From positions 1 to 64,000 of the forward strand of contig JANRID010000057.1 of the NCBI GenBank assembly GCA_033765305.1: a stretch of DNA of 64,000 nucleotides. The letters run 5' to 3'. Position 1 is the stretch's first letter. Every line of letters starts with the position of its first letter. The notes beneath the pieces were generated by a model that did not search any database, was not told the DNA's origin, and saw nothing but the letters and a program-made list of their open reading frames with translations. Positions 41,207 to 49,363 of the stretch are shown here, in pieces. Origin of the DNA: RDXT01 sp033765305 (GTDB taxonomy: Bacteria; Bacteroidota; Bacteroidia; J057). Position numbers and translations under genes: made by a program.

Positions 41207-42655
41207 TTACTCCCAGCCTTCCGGTGCCCGGAATGCCGAGACGCCTGCCAGCACAGGGCTGGCCAGGGCGCTGTGGATCCGCACCCGCAGCCCGCTGCTG
41301 AGCATCGGCGGGAAGGTTACGATGCGCCGCGCCCCGATGGTGCTGCCGTGCGCAGCCTGCACCCAGCGCTCTTCCTGCCACACCTCCACCGTGAAGCTGT
41401 CTATCTGCTGCCCGAACTCAATGGCTTCTTCAAGCCGCACGCGGCTGAAGGTCCGGGCTTCCGGCAGCTGGTACTCGAGCACAGCCTGGGTCTGGCCCTC
41501 CGGCGCCGCCCAGCAGGTGCGGGGGTCCCCGTCGAGGGTGCGGTCTGCGGCGTAGGCACCGCCCCGGTCCTGGCTCGCCTGGACCCGTGCGCCCCGCAGC
41601 AGATCCTGCCCGTAGGTCTGATCGAGCAGCGCCTTGAGCTCCATCAGCCGGGCCGAGTCGTTGGGGTGCACCAGGCCGCGGCGGTCCACCGGCAGGTTGA
41701 GCAGGAGGTTGGCATTGCGGCCCACCGAGCCGTGCCAGATGGCCCAGAGGCGGGCCAGGGACTTGACGCTGTCGTCCTGCTCGGGGTGGTAATACCAGCC
41801 CGGACGGATGGAGACATCCGCCTCTGCCGGCAGCCAGTGCGTGCCGCCTTTGTTGCCGCGGGTCAGCTCCCGGTAGCGCGGCGTGCCCGGAAAATAGTCG
41901 TCCCGGTTGAGGGTGCACCAGTTTTCGGGCTCCGCAAAGCCCTGCTCATTGCCCACCCAGCGCACATCCGGGCCGGCATCGCTGAAAATCACCGCATTGG
42001 GCTGGGTCTCGCGGACAACCTGGATGAATCCGGGGAAATCATACACCTGCTTTTTGCCGTTGGGGCCTTCGCCGTTTGCCCCGTCGAACCACACCTCGAA
42101 GACCTCCCCATAGCCGGTGAGGACCTCGCGCAGGGTGTTTTTGAACACCTCGTTATATGCCTCGGAGCCGTAGGCGGGGTGGTTTCGGTCCCAGGGCGAC
42201 AGGTAAACGCCGAATTTGAGCCCGTATTCCCGGCAGGCGTCGGAGAGCTCGCGCAGGACATCGCCCTTGCCGTCCCGCCAGGGGCTCTGGGCGACGGTAT
42301 GGGTGGAATGCGCCGAAGGCCAGAGGCAGAAGCCGTCGTGGTGCTTGGCCGTGAGGATGATGCCTTTCATCCCCGCATCGCGGCAGATGCGCGCCCACTG
42401 CCGGCAGTCGAGGGCAGAGGGGTTGAATTCGGCGGGCGATTCGCGTCCTTCCCCCCACTCCATATTGGTAAAGGTGTTCATGTTGAAGTGAACGAAGGCG
42501 TAATACTCCAGCCCGTGCCAGTCCAGCTGCTGCGGGGAGGGCAGCGCACCGTAGGGAGCAGGCGGTCCGGCCGGCTGCCGGCATCCGGCAGCGGCCCCCA
42601 GCAGGAGGAGCAGACAGGCAAACGGAATCTGTGTCAGGCAGAATCTGGAATGCAT
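41207..42655 (-). CDS. GH29 alpha-L-fucosidase with C-terminal discoidin-like domain
   Basis: A lipoprotein-type signal (FACLLLLLGAAAGC) precedes a GH29 catalytic domain: EYYAFVHFNMNTFTN, GIILTAKHHDGFCLWPS, FGVYLSPWDRN and the nucleophile Asp in FEVWFDGANGEG. The last ~130 residues are a F5/8-type (CBM32-like) sugar-binding domain (YAADRTLDGDPRTCWAAPEG). It releases L-fucose from glycans. The divergent LacI regulator and the FAH-family hydrolase next to it support a fucose utilisation locus. Confidence 0.92.
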   Translation of the reverse strand: MHSRFCLTQIPFACLLLLLGAAAGCRQPAGPPAPYGALPSPQQLDWHGLEYYAFVHFNMNTFTNMEWGEGRESPAEFNPSALDCRQWARICRDAGMKGIILTAKHHDGFCLWPSAHSTHTVAQSPWRDGKGDVLRELSDACREYGLKFGVYLSPWDRNHPAYGSEAYNEVFKNTLREVLTGYGEVFEVWFDGANGEGPNGKKQVYDFPGFIQVVRETQPNAVIFSDAGPDVRWVGNEQGFAEPENWCTLNRDDYFPGTPRYRELTRGNKGGTHWLPAEADVSIRPGWYYHPEQDDSVKSLARLWAIWHGSVGRNANLLLNLPVDRRGLVHPNDSARLMELKALLDQTYGQDLLRGARVQASQDRGGAYAADRTLDGDPRTCWAAPEGQTQAVLEYQLPEARTFSRVRLEEAIEFGQQIDSFTVEVWQEERWVQAAHGSTIGARRIVTFPPMLSSGLRVRIHSALASPVLAGVSAFRAPEGWE

Positions 42656-42838
42656 CGGTCAGGGGTTTGAGCAGTAGAGATCCTCGAAACAGGTGCGGCA
42701 GCCGGGCGCGGCCGCAGTCCGGAGCAGAATTGCGGATATTTCGCAGAATCCCGCAACCAGACCCGCTGAAACTACGATTAATTTCATACATTAGCACTGA
42801 AAACAAAACCGGCACGCCGGTAGCGGGAAAGAAAGCCC

Positions 42839-43864
42839 ATGAAGAAGAAGCAGACAACCCTGCTGGAACTCGCCAAGCGGCTCAATCTGTCGCCCTCCAC
42901 GGTGTCGCGCGCCCTCAACGGCCGCCACCGCATCAGCGAAGAGACCCGGAAACGGGTAAAGGCCCTGGCAGATCAGCTTGAATACCAGCCGAATCCCTCA
43001 GCGAAAAGCCTGAGGGAAAGCAAAACCTATGTGCTCGGCGTGCTCGTGCCCCAGATCGCCCACGAGTTTTTCTCGGTGGCCATCAGCGGCATCGAGGAGA
43101 AGGCCATCGAGGCCGGCTACAGCATCATGATCTGCCAGTCGCACGAGTCGGCCGACCGCGAGCGTGCGGTGGCCGAGGCGCTGCTCTCAAGCCGGGTGGA
43201 CGGGATCCTCGTGAGCCCCTCGCAGGAGACGAAGGATTTCGGCTTTTTCCGCAGCTTCCTGCGCAAGGATATTCCGGTGGTTTTCTTCGACCGCTTCGCG
43301 CCGGATTTTCCGGCCCCCCGCGTGGTCGTCAACGACTACGGCGGCGCCCGCCAGGCGGTGGAGCACCTGACCCGCACCGGCTGCAAGCGCATCGCGCATG
43401 TGACCGGCCCGGTGGAGCTCTCCAACGTGCGCGGACGTATGAACGGCTACCGCGACGCGCTCGAAGCCGCAGGCTATCCCTACGACGAGTCGCTGATATT
43501 TCACTGCAAGCTCATCGAGCATGGCGCCCGCGAAGCTGCCGAGGAACTGCTGAATCTGGAGCCCCGCCCCGATGCGGTGTTCTGCTTCAACGACCACCTC
43601 GCCTACGACGTGCTCCAGGCCGCCAAGCGCCGCGGAATCCGCATTCCGGAGGAGCTTTCGCTCATCGGATTCAGCGATGAGTTTGCCAGCGCCCTCATCG
43701 AGCCCTCGCTGACTTCGGTTACCCAGCCCGCCTTCGAGCTGGGCCGGACCGCCGCCAGCCTGATGCTGGAGCAGCTCCAGAAGGAAGAATTCGACATGGA
43801 AGCCGAATTCCCCGCCATGATGCTCGAAACATCGCTCGTGCTCCGCGACAGCTGCCGCAGCTGA
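42839..43864 (+). CDS. LacI-family transcriptional regulator
   Basis: The N-terminal helix-turn-helix is TLLELAKRLNLSPSTVSRAL, with the hinge NPSAKSLRESKT. A periplasmic-binding-protein-like effector domain follows (VLGVLVPQIAHEFFSVAIS, RVDGILVSPSQ, AVFCFNDHLAYDVLQAA). It is divergent from the fucosidase, with 183 bp between the starts, so it probably controls that gene in response to fucose or a derivative. I did not find a strong operator palindrome in the gap. Confidence 0.93.
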   Translation: MKKKQTTLLELAKRLNLSPSTVSRALNGRHRISEETRKRVKALADQLEYQPNPSAKSLRESKTYVLGVLVPQIAHEFFSVAISGIEEKAIEAGYSIMICQSHESADRERAVAEALLSSRVDGILVSPSQETKDFGFFRSFLRKDIPVVFFDRFAPDFPAPRVVVNDYGGARQAVEHLTRTGCKRIAHVTGPVELSNVRGRMNGYRDALEAAGYPYDESLIFHCKLIEHGAREAAEELLNLEPRPDAVFCFNDHLAYDVLQAAKRRGIRIPEELSLIGFSDEFASALIEPSLTSVTQPAFELGRTAASLMLEQLQKEEFDMEAEFPAMMLETSLVLRDSCRS

Positions 43865-43867
43865 GGA

Positions 43868-44722
43868 TCAGGCGCCCCAGGCACGGACCTCCTGCTCCGA
43901 TTCCCCCAGGCCTGCCACGCCGAGCCGTACCCGGTCCCCTGCCCGCAGGTAGGGCGGCGGATTCATGCCCAGCGCTACCCCCGCCGGCGTGCCCGTCGAG
44001 ATCAGGTCGCCCGGCAGCAGGGTCATGAACTGGCTGATGTAGCTGACCAGAAACCGAACCCCGAAAATCATCTCGGCGCTGCTGCTGCGCTGCATATACT
44101 GTCCGTTGACCGTCAGCCACATATCGAGCTGCTGCGGGTCTGTGATCTCGTCTGCCGTCGCCATCCAGGGGCCCAGCGGCGCAAAGGTGTCGCAGCTCTT
44201 CCCTTTGACCCACTGCCCGCCGCGCTCCAGCTGGTAGGCCCGCTCGCTGTAGTCGTTGTGGAGCAGATAGCCTGCGACATGATCCATGGCCGCTGCTTCG
44301 GACACATAGGAAGCCCGTTTGCCGATCACCACGCACAGCTCCACCTCCCAGTCGGTTTTTTCGCTGCCTTTGGGCAGGATCAGCGGATCGGAGGGGCCGC
44401 AGATGGCGGTGGTGGACTTGAAAAAGAGGATGGGCTCGGCCGGGATGCGGGCGTTGGTTTCGCGGGCGTGATCGGCATAGTTGAGGCCCACGCAGATCAG
44501 CTTGGAAGGGCGGCCTACAGGCGGGCCGAGGCGCGCATCCTCGGGCACGAGGGGCAGCTGGCGCATATCGCCAGCCCATGCGCGGAGGCGGGCCAGGCCG
44601 TCTGCGGCAAAAAAGCGCTCATCGTAGTCTTCGCCGAAGGCGGCGGCATCGCGGCGGATGCCCTGGGCATCCAGCAGGCCGGGGCGTTCTTCGCCAGGGA
44701 GGCCCCATCGCAGCAGTTTCAT
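43868..44722 (-). CDS. FAH-family hydrolase, likely 2,4-diketo-3-deoxy-L-fuconate hydrolase
   Basis: The C-terminal fumarylacetoacetate-hydrolase domain has the metal-binding core: LICVGLNYADHARE, EPILFFKSTTAICGP, KTDWEVELCVVIGK and GYLLHNDYSERAYQ. STGTPAGVALGMNPPPYLRA closes the active site. Sequence style and length (284) match the subgroup that cleaves 2,4-diketo-3-deoxy acids in the non-phosphorylative L-fucose route. The fucosidase next door supports this. Other FAH functions are possible. Confidence 0.82.
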   Translation of the reverse strand: MKLLRWGLPGEERPGLLDAQGIRRDAAAFGEDYDERFFAADGLARLRAWAGDMRQLPLVPEDARLGPPVGRPSKLICVGLNYADHARETNARIPAEPILFFKSTTAICGPSDPLILPKGSEKTDWEVELCVVIGKRASYVSEAAAMDHVAGYLLHNDYSERAYQLERGGQWVKGKSCDTFAPLGPWMATADEITDPQQLDMWLTVNGQYMQRSSSAEMIFGVRFLVSYISQFMTLLPGDLISTGTPAGVALGMNPPPYLRAGDRVRLGVAGLGESEQEVRAWGA

Positions 44723-44746
44723 TGCAGCAGTCAGTCAGGGTGAGGA

Positions 44747-45241
44747 TCAGAATAAGGTCGTCTGTTTGCCGTGCAGCATGCTCCACTCGTGCTCGATCAG
44801 CCAGCGCTTGCGCGGCAGGCCGCCGGCGTAGCCGGTCAGGGCGCCAGTGCTGGCCACCACCCGGTGGCAGGGCACCAGCAGCCAGTGCTGGTTGCGCCCG
44901 CAGGCATGGCCCACTGCCCGCACGGCGTCGGGCGACAGGATGCGCTTGGCCAGATCCAGGTAGGTGATCGTGGAGCCCAGGGGAATATTGATCAGCTCCA
45001 GCCAGACCCGCCGCTGAAAATCGGTGCCCTGCAGGTCCAGAAACACCGTGAACAGGGTGCGCTTGCCGGCAAAGTATTCCTCGATCTGCTCGATGCACTC
45101 CAGCAGGCGGTCGTGCGTGGGGTGAATCTCGTAGGTCGGATATTCGACAAAGCACAACGAACGGATGCCCGCATCCGAAGCAGTCAGCTCCACGGTGCCG
45201 ATCGGGGTATCGCAGTACGTCTTCGCAATGATCTCCTGCAT
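44747..45241 (-). CDS. ogt: Methylated-DNA--protein-cysteine methyltransferase
   Basis: The active-site motif is LLVPCHRVVASTGALTGYAG, preceded by the helix-turn-helix region TDFQRRVWLELINIPLGSTI. It accepts alkyl groups from O6-alkylguanine on its cysteine. The start at 45241 (MQEIIAKTYCDTPIG) gives the usual ~164 residues; an ATG at 45289 is also in frame. It is adjacent to the left hairpin of the DUF4143 cassette. Confidence 0.93.
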   Translation of the reverse strand: MQEIIAKTYCDTPIGTVELTASDAGIRSLCFVEYPTYEIHPTHDRLLECIEQIEEYFAGKRTLFTVFLDLQGTDFQRRVWLELINIPLGSTITYLDLAKRILSPDAVRAVGHACGRNQHWLLVPCHRVVASTGALTGYAGGLPRKRWLIEHEWSMLHGKQTTLF

Positions 45242-45321
45242 GCTGCGCGGGATTTCATTGCAAGATACGGATTTTTCCGCAGCCTGCACCGGCTTGAGAG
45301 CGGATGGAGCAGCGGCAGCTA

Positions 45322-45360
45322 TTCCCGCAGATTGAATATCGGATGCTCAATCTGCGGAAA
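45322..45360. repeat. Left hairpin repeat of cassette A
   Basis: A 39-bp sequence identical to 46573-46611. Arms cgcagattga and tcaatctgcg flank an 11-base loop. Confidence 0.92.
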
Positions 45361-45388
45361 TATTCAGGTAAAATCTGTATATTGGCAC

Positions 45389-46558
45389 ATGGTTAAACGG
45401 GAACTTGCAGCTCATATCCGTCTGGCAGCACAGCAGATGCCAGTCATCAGCATTACCGGCCCGCGGCAGTCGGGCAAGACTACGCTGTGCCGCAGTCTGT
45501 TTCCGGATTATTTCTATGCCAATCTGGAGAATCCGGAGACCCGCCAGTTTGCCCTCGAAGACCCCCGCCAGTTTCTTGCGCAGGGCAAGGATGGCATGGT
45601 CATAGACGAAGCCCAGTACGCTCCGCTGCTGTTCTCCTATATCCAGACGCTGGTGGACGAGCGCAAGCGGAACGGCGCGTTCATTCTCAGCGGTTCGCAG
45701 AATTTTCTGCTCATGGAGAAGATCACCCAAAGCCTTGCCGGCCGGGTCGCCGTATTTCACTTGCTGCCGTTCAGCTTGCGGGAGCTGCAAGCTTCGCCCT
45801 ATCCGCCTGCGCAGGTCTGGGAGCTGATTTTCCGGGGCGGCTATCCCCGCATCTACGACCAGGAAGTGAAGCCCGGCCTGTTTTTCCCAGGCTACCTGCA
45901 GACCTATGTAGAGCGGGATCTCCGCCAGCTCGCGAATATAGGCGACCTGCAGCAGTTTCAGCTCTTTACCCGCCTGACTGCCGGCCGCATCGGCCAGCTC
46001 TTCAATCAAAGCGCCATCGCCAATGAAGCCGGGGCAACACATTCCACCATCAAACGGTGGTTCTCCCTGCTCCAGACGAGCTTTGTCGCATGTACCCTGC
46101 CGCCGTATTACCGCAACTTCAACAAACAGCTGATCAAGACCCCGAAACTGTACTTCTACGACACGGGGCTGGCCTGCTACCTGCTGGGCATCCGCAGCCC
46201 CGAGGAACTGGAAGTACATCATGCGCGCGGCGCCCTGTTTGAAAACTTTATCATCACCGAGACGCTGAAGCATCAGCATCATCAGGGGAATCAGCCTTCC
46301 TTGTACTTCTGGCGGGACCGCACCGGACACGAGATCGATCTGCTGATCGACACCGGCCGCCGCCTGCATCCGGTCGAAATCAAGTCCGGCCAGAGCATTC
46401 AGCCCCATTTTTTCAGCAATCTGGCATTTTTCAGCGAGCTATCGGGCGGAGATCCTTCGCTTGCCGCGCTGGTATACGCGGGCGAAGAGCGGCAGCAGCG
46501 CAGCAGCGGCGCTGTGTGCGGCTGGCGCGCATATCCGGATTTCCTGAGCAGCCTGTAG
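45389..46558 (+). CDS. AAA ATPase with DUF4143 / PD-(D/E)XK-like C-terminus
   Basis: This 389-residue protein starts MVKRELAAHIRLAAQQMPVI, with Walker A ITGPRQSGKTTLC, Walker B DGMVIDEAQYAP and the sensor FILSGSQNFLLMEKI. A winged-helix-like segment and the DUF4143 domain follow (RNFNKQLIKTPKLYFYDTGL). The last part has HEIDLLIDT and HPVEIKSGQS, a D...ExK pattern of the PD-(D/E)XK nuclease fold. This family is often present in many copies in Bacteroidota and archaea. A TATATTGG element lies three bases before the ATG. Confidence 0.9.
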   Translation: MVKRELAAHIRLAAQQMPVISITGPRQSGKTTLCRSLFPDYFYANLENPETRQFALEDPRQFLAQGKDGMVIDEAQYAPLLFSYIQTLVDERKRNGAFILSGSQNFLLMEKITQSLAGRVAVFHLLPFSLRELQASPYPPAQVWELIFRGGYPRIYDQEVKPGLFFPGYLQTYVERDLRQLANIGDLQQFQLFTRLTAGRIGQLFNQSAIANEAGATHSTIKRWFSLLQTSFVACTLPPYYRNFNKQLIKTPKLYFYDTGLACYLLGIRSPEELEVHHARGALFENFIITETLKHQHHQGNQPSLYFWRDRTGHEIDLLIDTGRRLHPVEIKSGQSIQPHFFSNLAFFSELSGGDPSLAALVYAGEERQQRSSGAVCGWRAYPDFLSSL

Positions 46559-46572
46559 GTACGGCAACAAAA

Positions 46573-46611
46573 ATTCCCGCAGATTGAATATCGGATGCTC
46601 AATCTGCGGAA
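46573..46611. repeat. Right hairpin repeat of cassette A
   Basis: It is identical over 39 bp to the left copy and in the same orientation, starting 14 bp after the ATPase stop. It may also act as a transcription terminator. Confidence 0.92.
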
Positions 46612-46651
46612 AAACTTATGCGCAGCACTGCCGGGCAGAAGCTGCTGCGCT

Positions 46652-47038
46652 TTACAGCAGGAAGAAAAAGCCCATCGCCGCACGGGCCTGGTCTTCCGGG
46701 CGGGCGCCTTCGACCCGCAGCAGCGGCTGATCCTGCAGGTTCAGCAGCTGGCCGCCGCTTACGCTGCCAAGGCGCTGCTGCGCGAGATTGTACAGGCCGC
46801 TGCCGGACAGATAGCCCAGCGCCTGGCCCTGGAGGTTGTAGAGGGTATCGCCGGCAAAGCGGGCCAGCGGCTGCCCGTTCATGCTGAGCAGTTCGTCCTG
46901 CCGCAGGTAGAGAATCTGCCGGCCCCGCGCATCGAGCAGGGCAGCGTCATACTGCGAAGGGGGGAGCACATCGGGGCTGCAGGCGGTCATCGGGGCAGAC
47001 AGTCCCAGGAGCTGCAAAAGAAACGGAAGGGAGCGCAT
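46652..47038 (-). CDS. Hypothetical lipoprotein with short repeats
   Basis: A lipoprotein signal (LPFLLQLLGLSAPMTAC) precedes a repeat of about 8-10 residues with the pattern G..LY.L.GQ.LG: DTLYNLQGQALGYLSGSGLY and NLAQQRLGSVSGGQLLNLQD. It resembles a short beta-helix or 4-bladed structure. It is the last gene on the phototrophy strand, about 90 bp after blh. Its function is unknown. Confidence 0.65.
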   Translation of the reverse strand: MRSLPFLLQLLGLSAPMTACSPDVLPPSQYDAALLDARGRQILYLRQDELLSMNGQPLARFAGDTLYNLQGQALGYLSGSGLYNLAQQRLGSVSGGQLLNLQDQPLLRVEGARPEDQARAAMGFFFLL

Positions 47039-47131
47039 GGTACGTGATTTTTCCAATAGGTCGCCAGCCGCCGCCGTTTCTTATCATACGGCACCAGAAA
47101 AACACCTCCGGCCCGGCGCCGGAACGGGATG

Positions 47132-48085
47132 CTACTGCAGCATCCGGATCTTGCCCCGGTCTGCGCCGCTCCGCAGACCATCTGCGCGCCGGTAGAGCAG
47201 GTTCATGTGCCAGACATGGGGCAGCGTGAGGGCGGATACGGCGATGAAGAAGAGCAGCCAGGGCGAAATACGGTCCTGAAGCCAGATGCCCGCCGCCAGC
47301 AGCAGGGCGATGCCGGCGATGCTGATGAGGGAAAAAGGCACTGCGGCCCGGATGAAATCGCGCAGCCCGAAGCCGGGCCGGCGGCTGCGCAGCACGGCCA
47401 TCTCCGCCCGGATGGATTCGGGGGCATGCCATCCGCCAAAATACAGGGCAAAACTCACGGCCAGCGGCGCCTGCCAGCAGAGCAGCCCCAGCAGGAGCAT
47501 GCCGGCCAGTGCGCGCATCAGGCGCGCAGGGCCCAGGATGCCGCGCCGGAGTCCCTCCCCGAGCAGCGCCAGATGCAGGGCAGCGGCTCCGGCAGTCAGC
47601 AGCAGGCCCGTCTGCCGTTCCGGCAGGCCCTGCGGCAAGATGGCCGCCAGCATGTCGGAGCTGGTCTCCGGCTGCAGCAGGATGACCGCAGCCAGCACCC
47701 AGGCGCCGTGCGTGAGGTACAGGGCCTGCTTCAGGCGGCTGCCCTCCGGCAGCGGCAGCTCCAGCCAGTGCGACTGCCCAAAATGCCACGATGAAATCGC
47801 CAGAAACAGCAGCAGGCCCGGCAGCGGTGCCAGGACCCAGATGAGCACATAGCCCGCAACGGCAGCCAGATAGCCGAGGAGAAATTCCAGCAGGCCGGTG
47901 CGTCCGCCGCTGTGCAGGTCGGACACCAGGTGGTCGGTGGCGCCGTGGGGCAGGCCGGTGGTGAGCATCACCAGCGCAAACAGCGGCAGGGAGGCCTGCT
48001 CCAGCGAAGCCGGATGCAGCCAGGCCCAGGCCGCGGCGGCGGCCGTGAGCGGCAGTACGATGCGGTGCAGCGGCAGGCGGCTCAT
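47132..48085 (-). CDS. blh: Brp/Blh beta-carotene 15,15'-dioxygenase
   Basis: This is a membrane protein with about nine spans and the four His motifs of the Brp/Blh family: TGLPHGATDHLV, ISSWHFGQSHW, LYFGGWHAPES and LTLPHVWHMNLL. It cleaves beta-carotene to two retinals, the rhodopsin chromophore. Its start overlaps the crtY stop by four bases. Order and neighbours match a light-driven pump cassette. Confidence 0.95.
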   Translation of the reverse strand: MSRLPLHRIVLPLTAAAAAWAWLHPASLEQASLPLFALVMLTTGLPHGATDHLVSDLHSGGRTGLLEFLLGYLAAVAGYVLIWVLAPLPGLLLFLAISSWHFGQSHWLELPLPEGSRLKQALYLTHGAWVLAAVILLQPETSSDMLAAILPQGLPERQTGLLLTAGAAALHLALLGEGLRRGILGPARLMRALAGMLLLGLLCWQAPLAVSFALYFGGWHAPESIRAEMAVLRSRRPGFGLRDFIRAAVPFSLISIAGIALLLAAGIWLQDRISPWLLFFIAVSALTLPHVWHMNLLYRRADGLRSGADRGKIRMLQ

Positions 48086-49272
48086 AGCGAAGCCGTTGCC
48101 GGCACAGCAGGCCTGCGCCGCGGAGACGGAAGCGGATACGATGCGCCGATGGCCTGCAGGAAGGGCATCCAGGGCAGGCGGACCATCATGGCCAGCTCCT
48201 GCGGCAGGGTGCTGCCCTCGTCGAGGAAGCGCAGAATCTGCGGGCCGCGGTTGCGGCGGAAGAGCCGGTCGAAGATTTCCCAGACCGATCCGCCGCTGCG
48301 GTGCATGAGGTGCAGCAGCAGCTGATCGTAAAAGCGGAAGCGGAGCCCGCTCATGGCCTGCGGCAGCGGATGGCCGCTGCGCTCCAGCGACTGCACCATC
48401 GCTGCGCTGTCGCGCTGGATGTTGAGAAAGGTGTAGCCGGTGGTGGCCTTCGTGCAGCCGCCGGCGGTTCCGGTATGCACGAGGCGGTGTCCGGTCTGGC
48501 GGGGAAAACGGCGGTTGGTCATGGGAATCGCGCCCTGCTCGGTGCTGAGGATGCGGAAGCTGCGGATGCCCAGCACCTCGCGCAGGTAGCCTTCAAGGGC
48601 TTCGCGGTAGGCCGCATCCGGCCAGCATGCGGGTGAAAATACCGTATGCTCCACCAGCGCCTGCGTGGGGCTGTAGGGCAGCACATAGACAAAGCAGACT
48701 GCATCCGGCTGCGGCGTCCGGAAATCCATCAGGCGGGCCGTCGCCGGATCGAACACGGGCTCATCGGTTTCCACCACCCAGCCGGTGAAGTGCTGCAGCA
48801 GGTCGATAGGCTGCGGATGCGGCGGCAGCTGGGCCGGCGGCAGCGAGCTGAACGCCCAGCGGGCGCTTGCGCTTCCCCGGTCCGTATAGGCCGTGCAATG
48901 TTCCGGATGATCCTCCCAGGCCTGCACCCGGGCCGTCTCGATCCGGATGCGGGGATTGCGGCGCAGCTGCGCATGCAGCTCCCGGTACCAGTCCTGGCTC
49001 CGGATCTGCCGGTAGCGGTAGGGATGCAAGGCACCGGCATAGCGTCCGCGCGGCGAGCAGACCTCCATCCGGTCCCAGACATATTCCGGCACCGCGGGAA
49101 ACAGCGAGGGGCCGGTGCTCCAATAGCACCACGTCTTGTCCGGCACCGCATCGGGCGCTTCATCCAGGATGAGGATCCGCCGGTTTCGGAGCGATGACTG
49201 GCTCAGGCGCCAGGCCAGGCTCAGGCCCGCACAGCCTCCGCCGGCAATGAGGAAATCGTAGTCCGGGTTCAT
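48082..49272 (-). CDS. crtY: Lycopene beta-cyclase
   Basis: The FAD-binding start is YDFLIAGGGCAGLSLAWRLS. IPMTNRRFPRQTGHRLVHTG, AGGCTKATTGYTFLNIQRDS and DFRTPQPDAVCFVYVLPYSP are lycopene-cyclase features. It converts lycopene to beta-carotene, the Blh substrate. An in-frame ATG at 49305 is within a hairpin and is rejected. It overlaps blh and lies downstream of the rhodopsin gene. Confidence 0.94.
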   Translation of the reverse strand: MNPDYDFLIAGGGCAGLSLAWRLSQSSLRNRRILILDEAPDAVPDKTWCYWSTGPSLFPAVPEYVWDRMEVCSPRGRYAGALHPYRYRQIRSQDWYRELHAQLRRNPRIRIETARVQAWEDHPEHCTAYTDRGSASARWAFSSLPPAQLPPHPQPIDLLQHFTGWVVETDEPVFDPATARLMDFRTPQPDAVCFVYVLPYSPTQALVEHTVFSPACWPDAAYREALEGYLREVLGIRSFRILSTEQGAIPMTNRRFPRQTGHRLVHTGTAGGCTKATTGYTFLNIQRDSAAMVQSLERSGHPLPQAMSGLRFRFYDQLLLHLMHRSGGSVWEIFDRLFRRNRGPQILRFLDEGSTLPQELAMMVRLPWMPFLQAIGASYPLPSPRRRPAVPATASL

Positions 49273-49293
49273 GGGGATCAGGCTGATACAAGG

Positions 49294-49317
49294 AGGTCCC
49301 GGCATGCACCGGGACCT
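49294..49317 (-). promoter_or_regulatory. Stem-loop between rhodopsin and crtY
   Basis: aggtcccgg and ccgggacct form a nine-bp perfect stem with a six-base loop, between the rhodopsin stop and the crtY start. On the minus strand it is not followed by a strong T run, so it could be a partial terminator or an mRNA-processing or protection signal. Confidence 0.55.
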
Positions 49318-49363
49318 TTCCTGTCCATAATAATCGTAATGCGAGTAGTGAAAAGCCGTTGAA

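Larger units (their letters stand above)
45322..46611 (+). mobile_element. Putative mobile cassette A: DUF4143 ATPase bounded by direct hairpin repeats
   Basis: A single ATPase gene is enclosed by two identical 39-bp direct repeats (45322-45360, 46573-46611), each a hairpin. A second, unrelated pair of hairpin repeats encloses a second DUF4143 gene at 57038-58389. The same plan with different repeat sequences argues for a mobile cassette type rather than chance. Transposition has not been shown. Confidence 0.6.

Noticed and set aside
42731..42748. tgcggatatttcgca as LacI operator between fucosidase and regulator
   Set aside because: Arms pair over only four or five bases; too weak to call.
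45322..46611. CRISPR-like or tRNA-like reading of the hairpin repeats
   Set aside because: Only two copies 1.25 kb apart with a gene between; no tRNA features.
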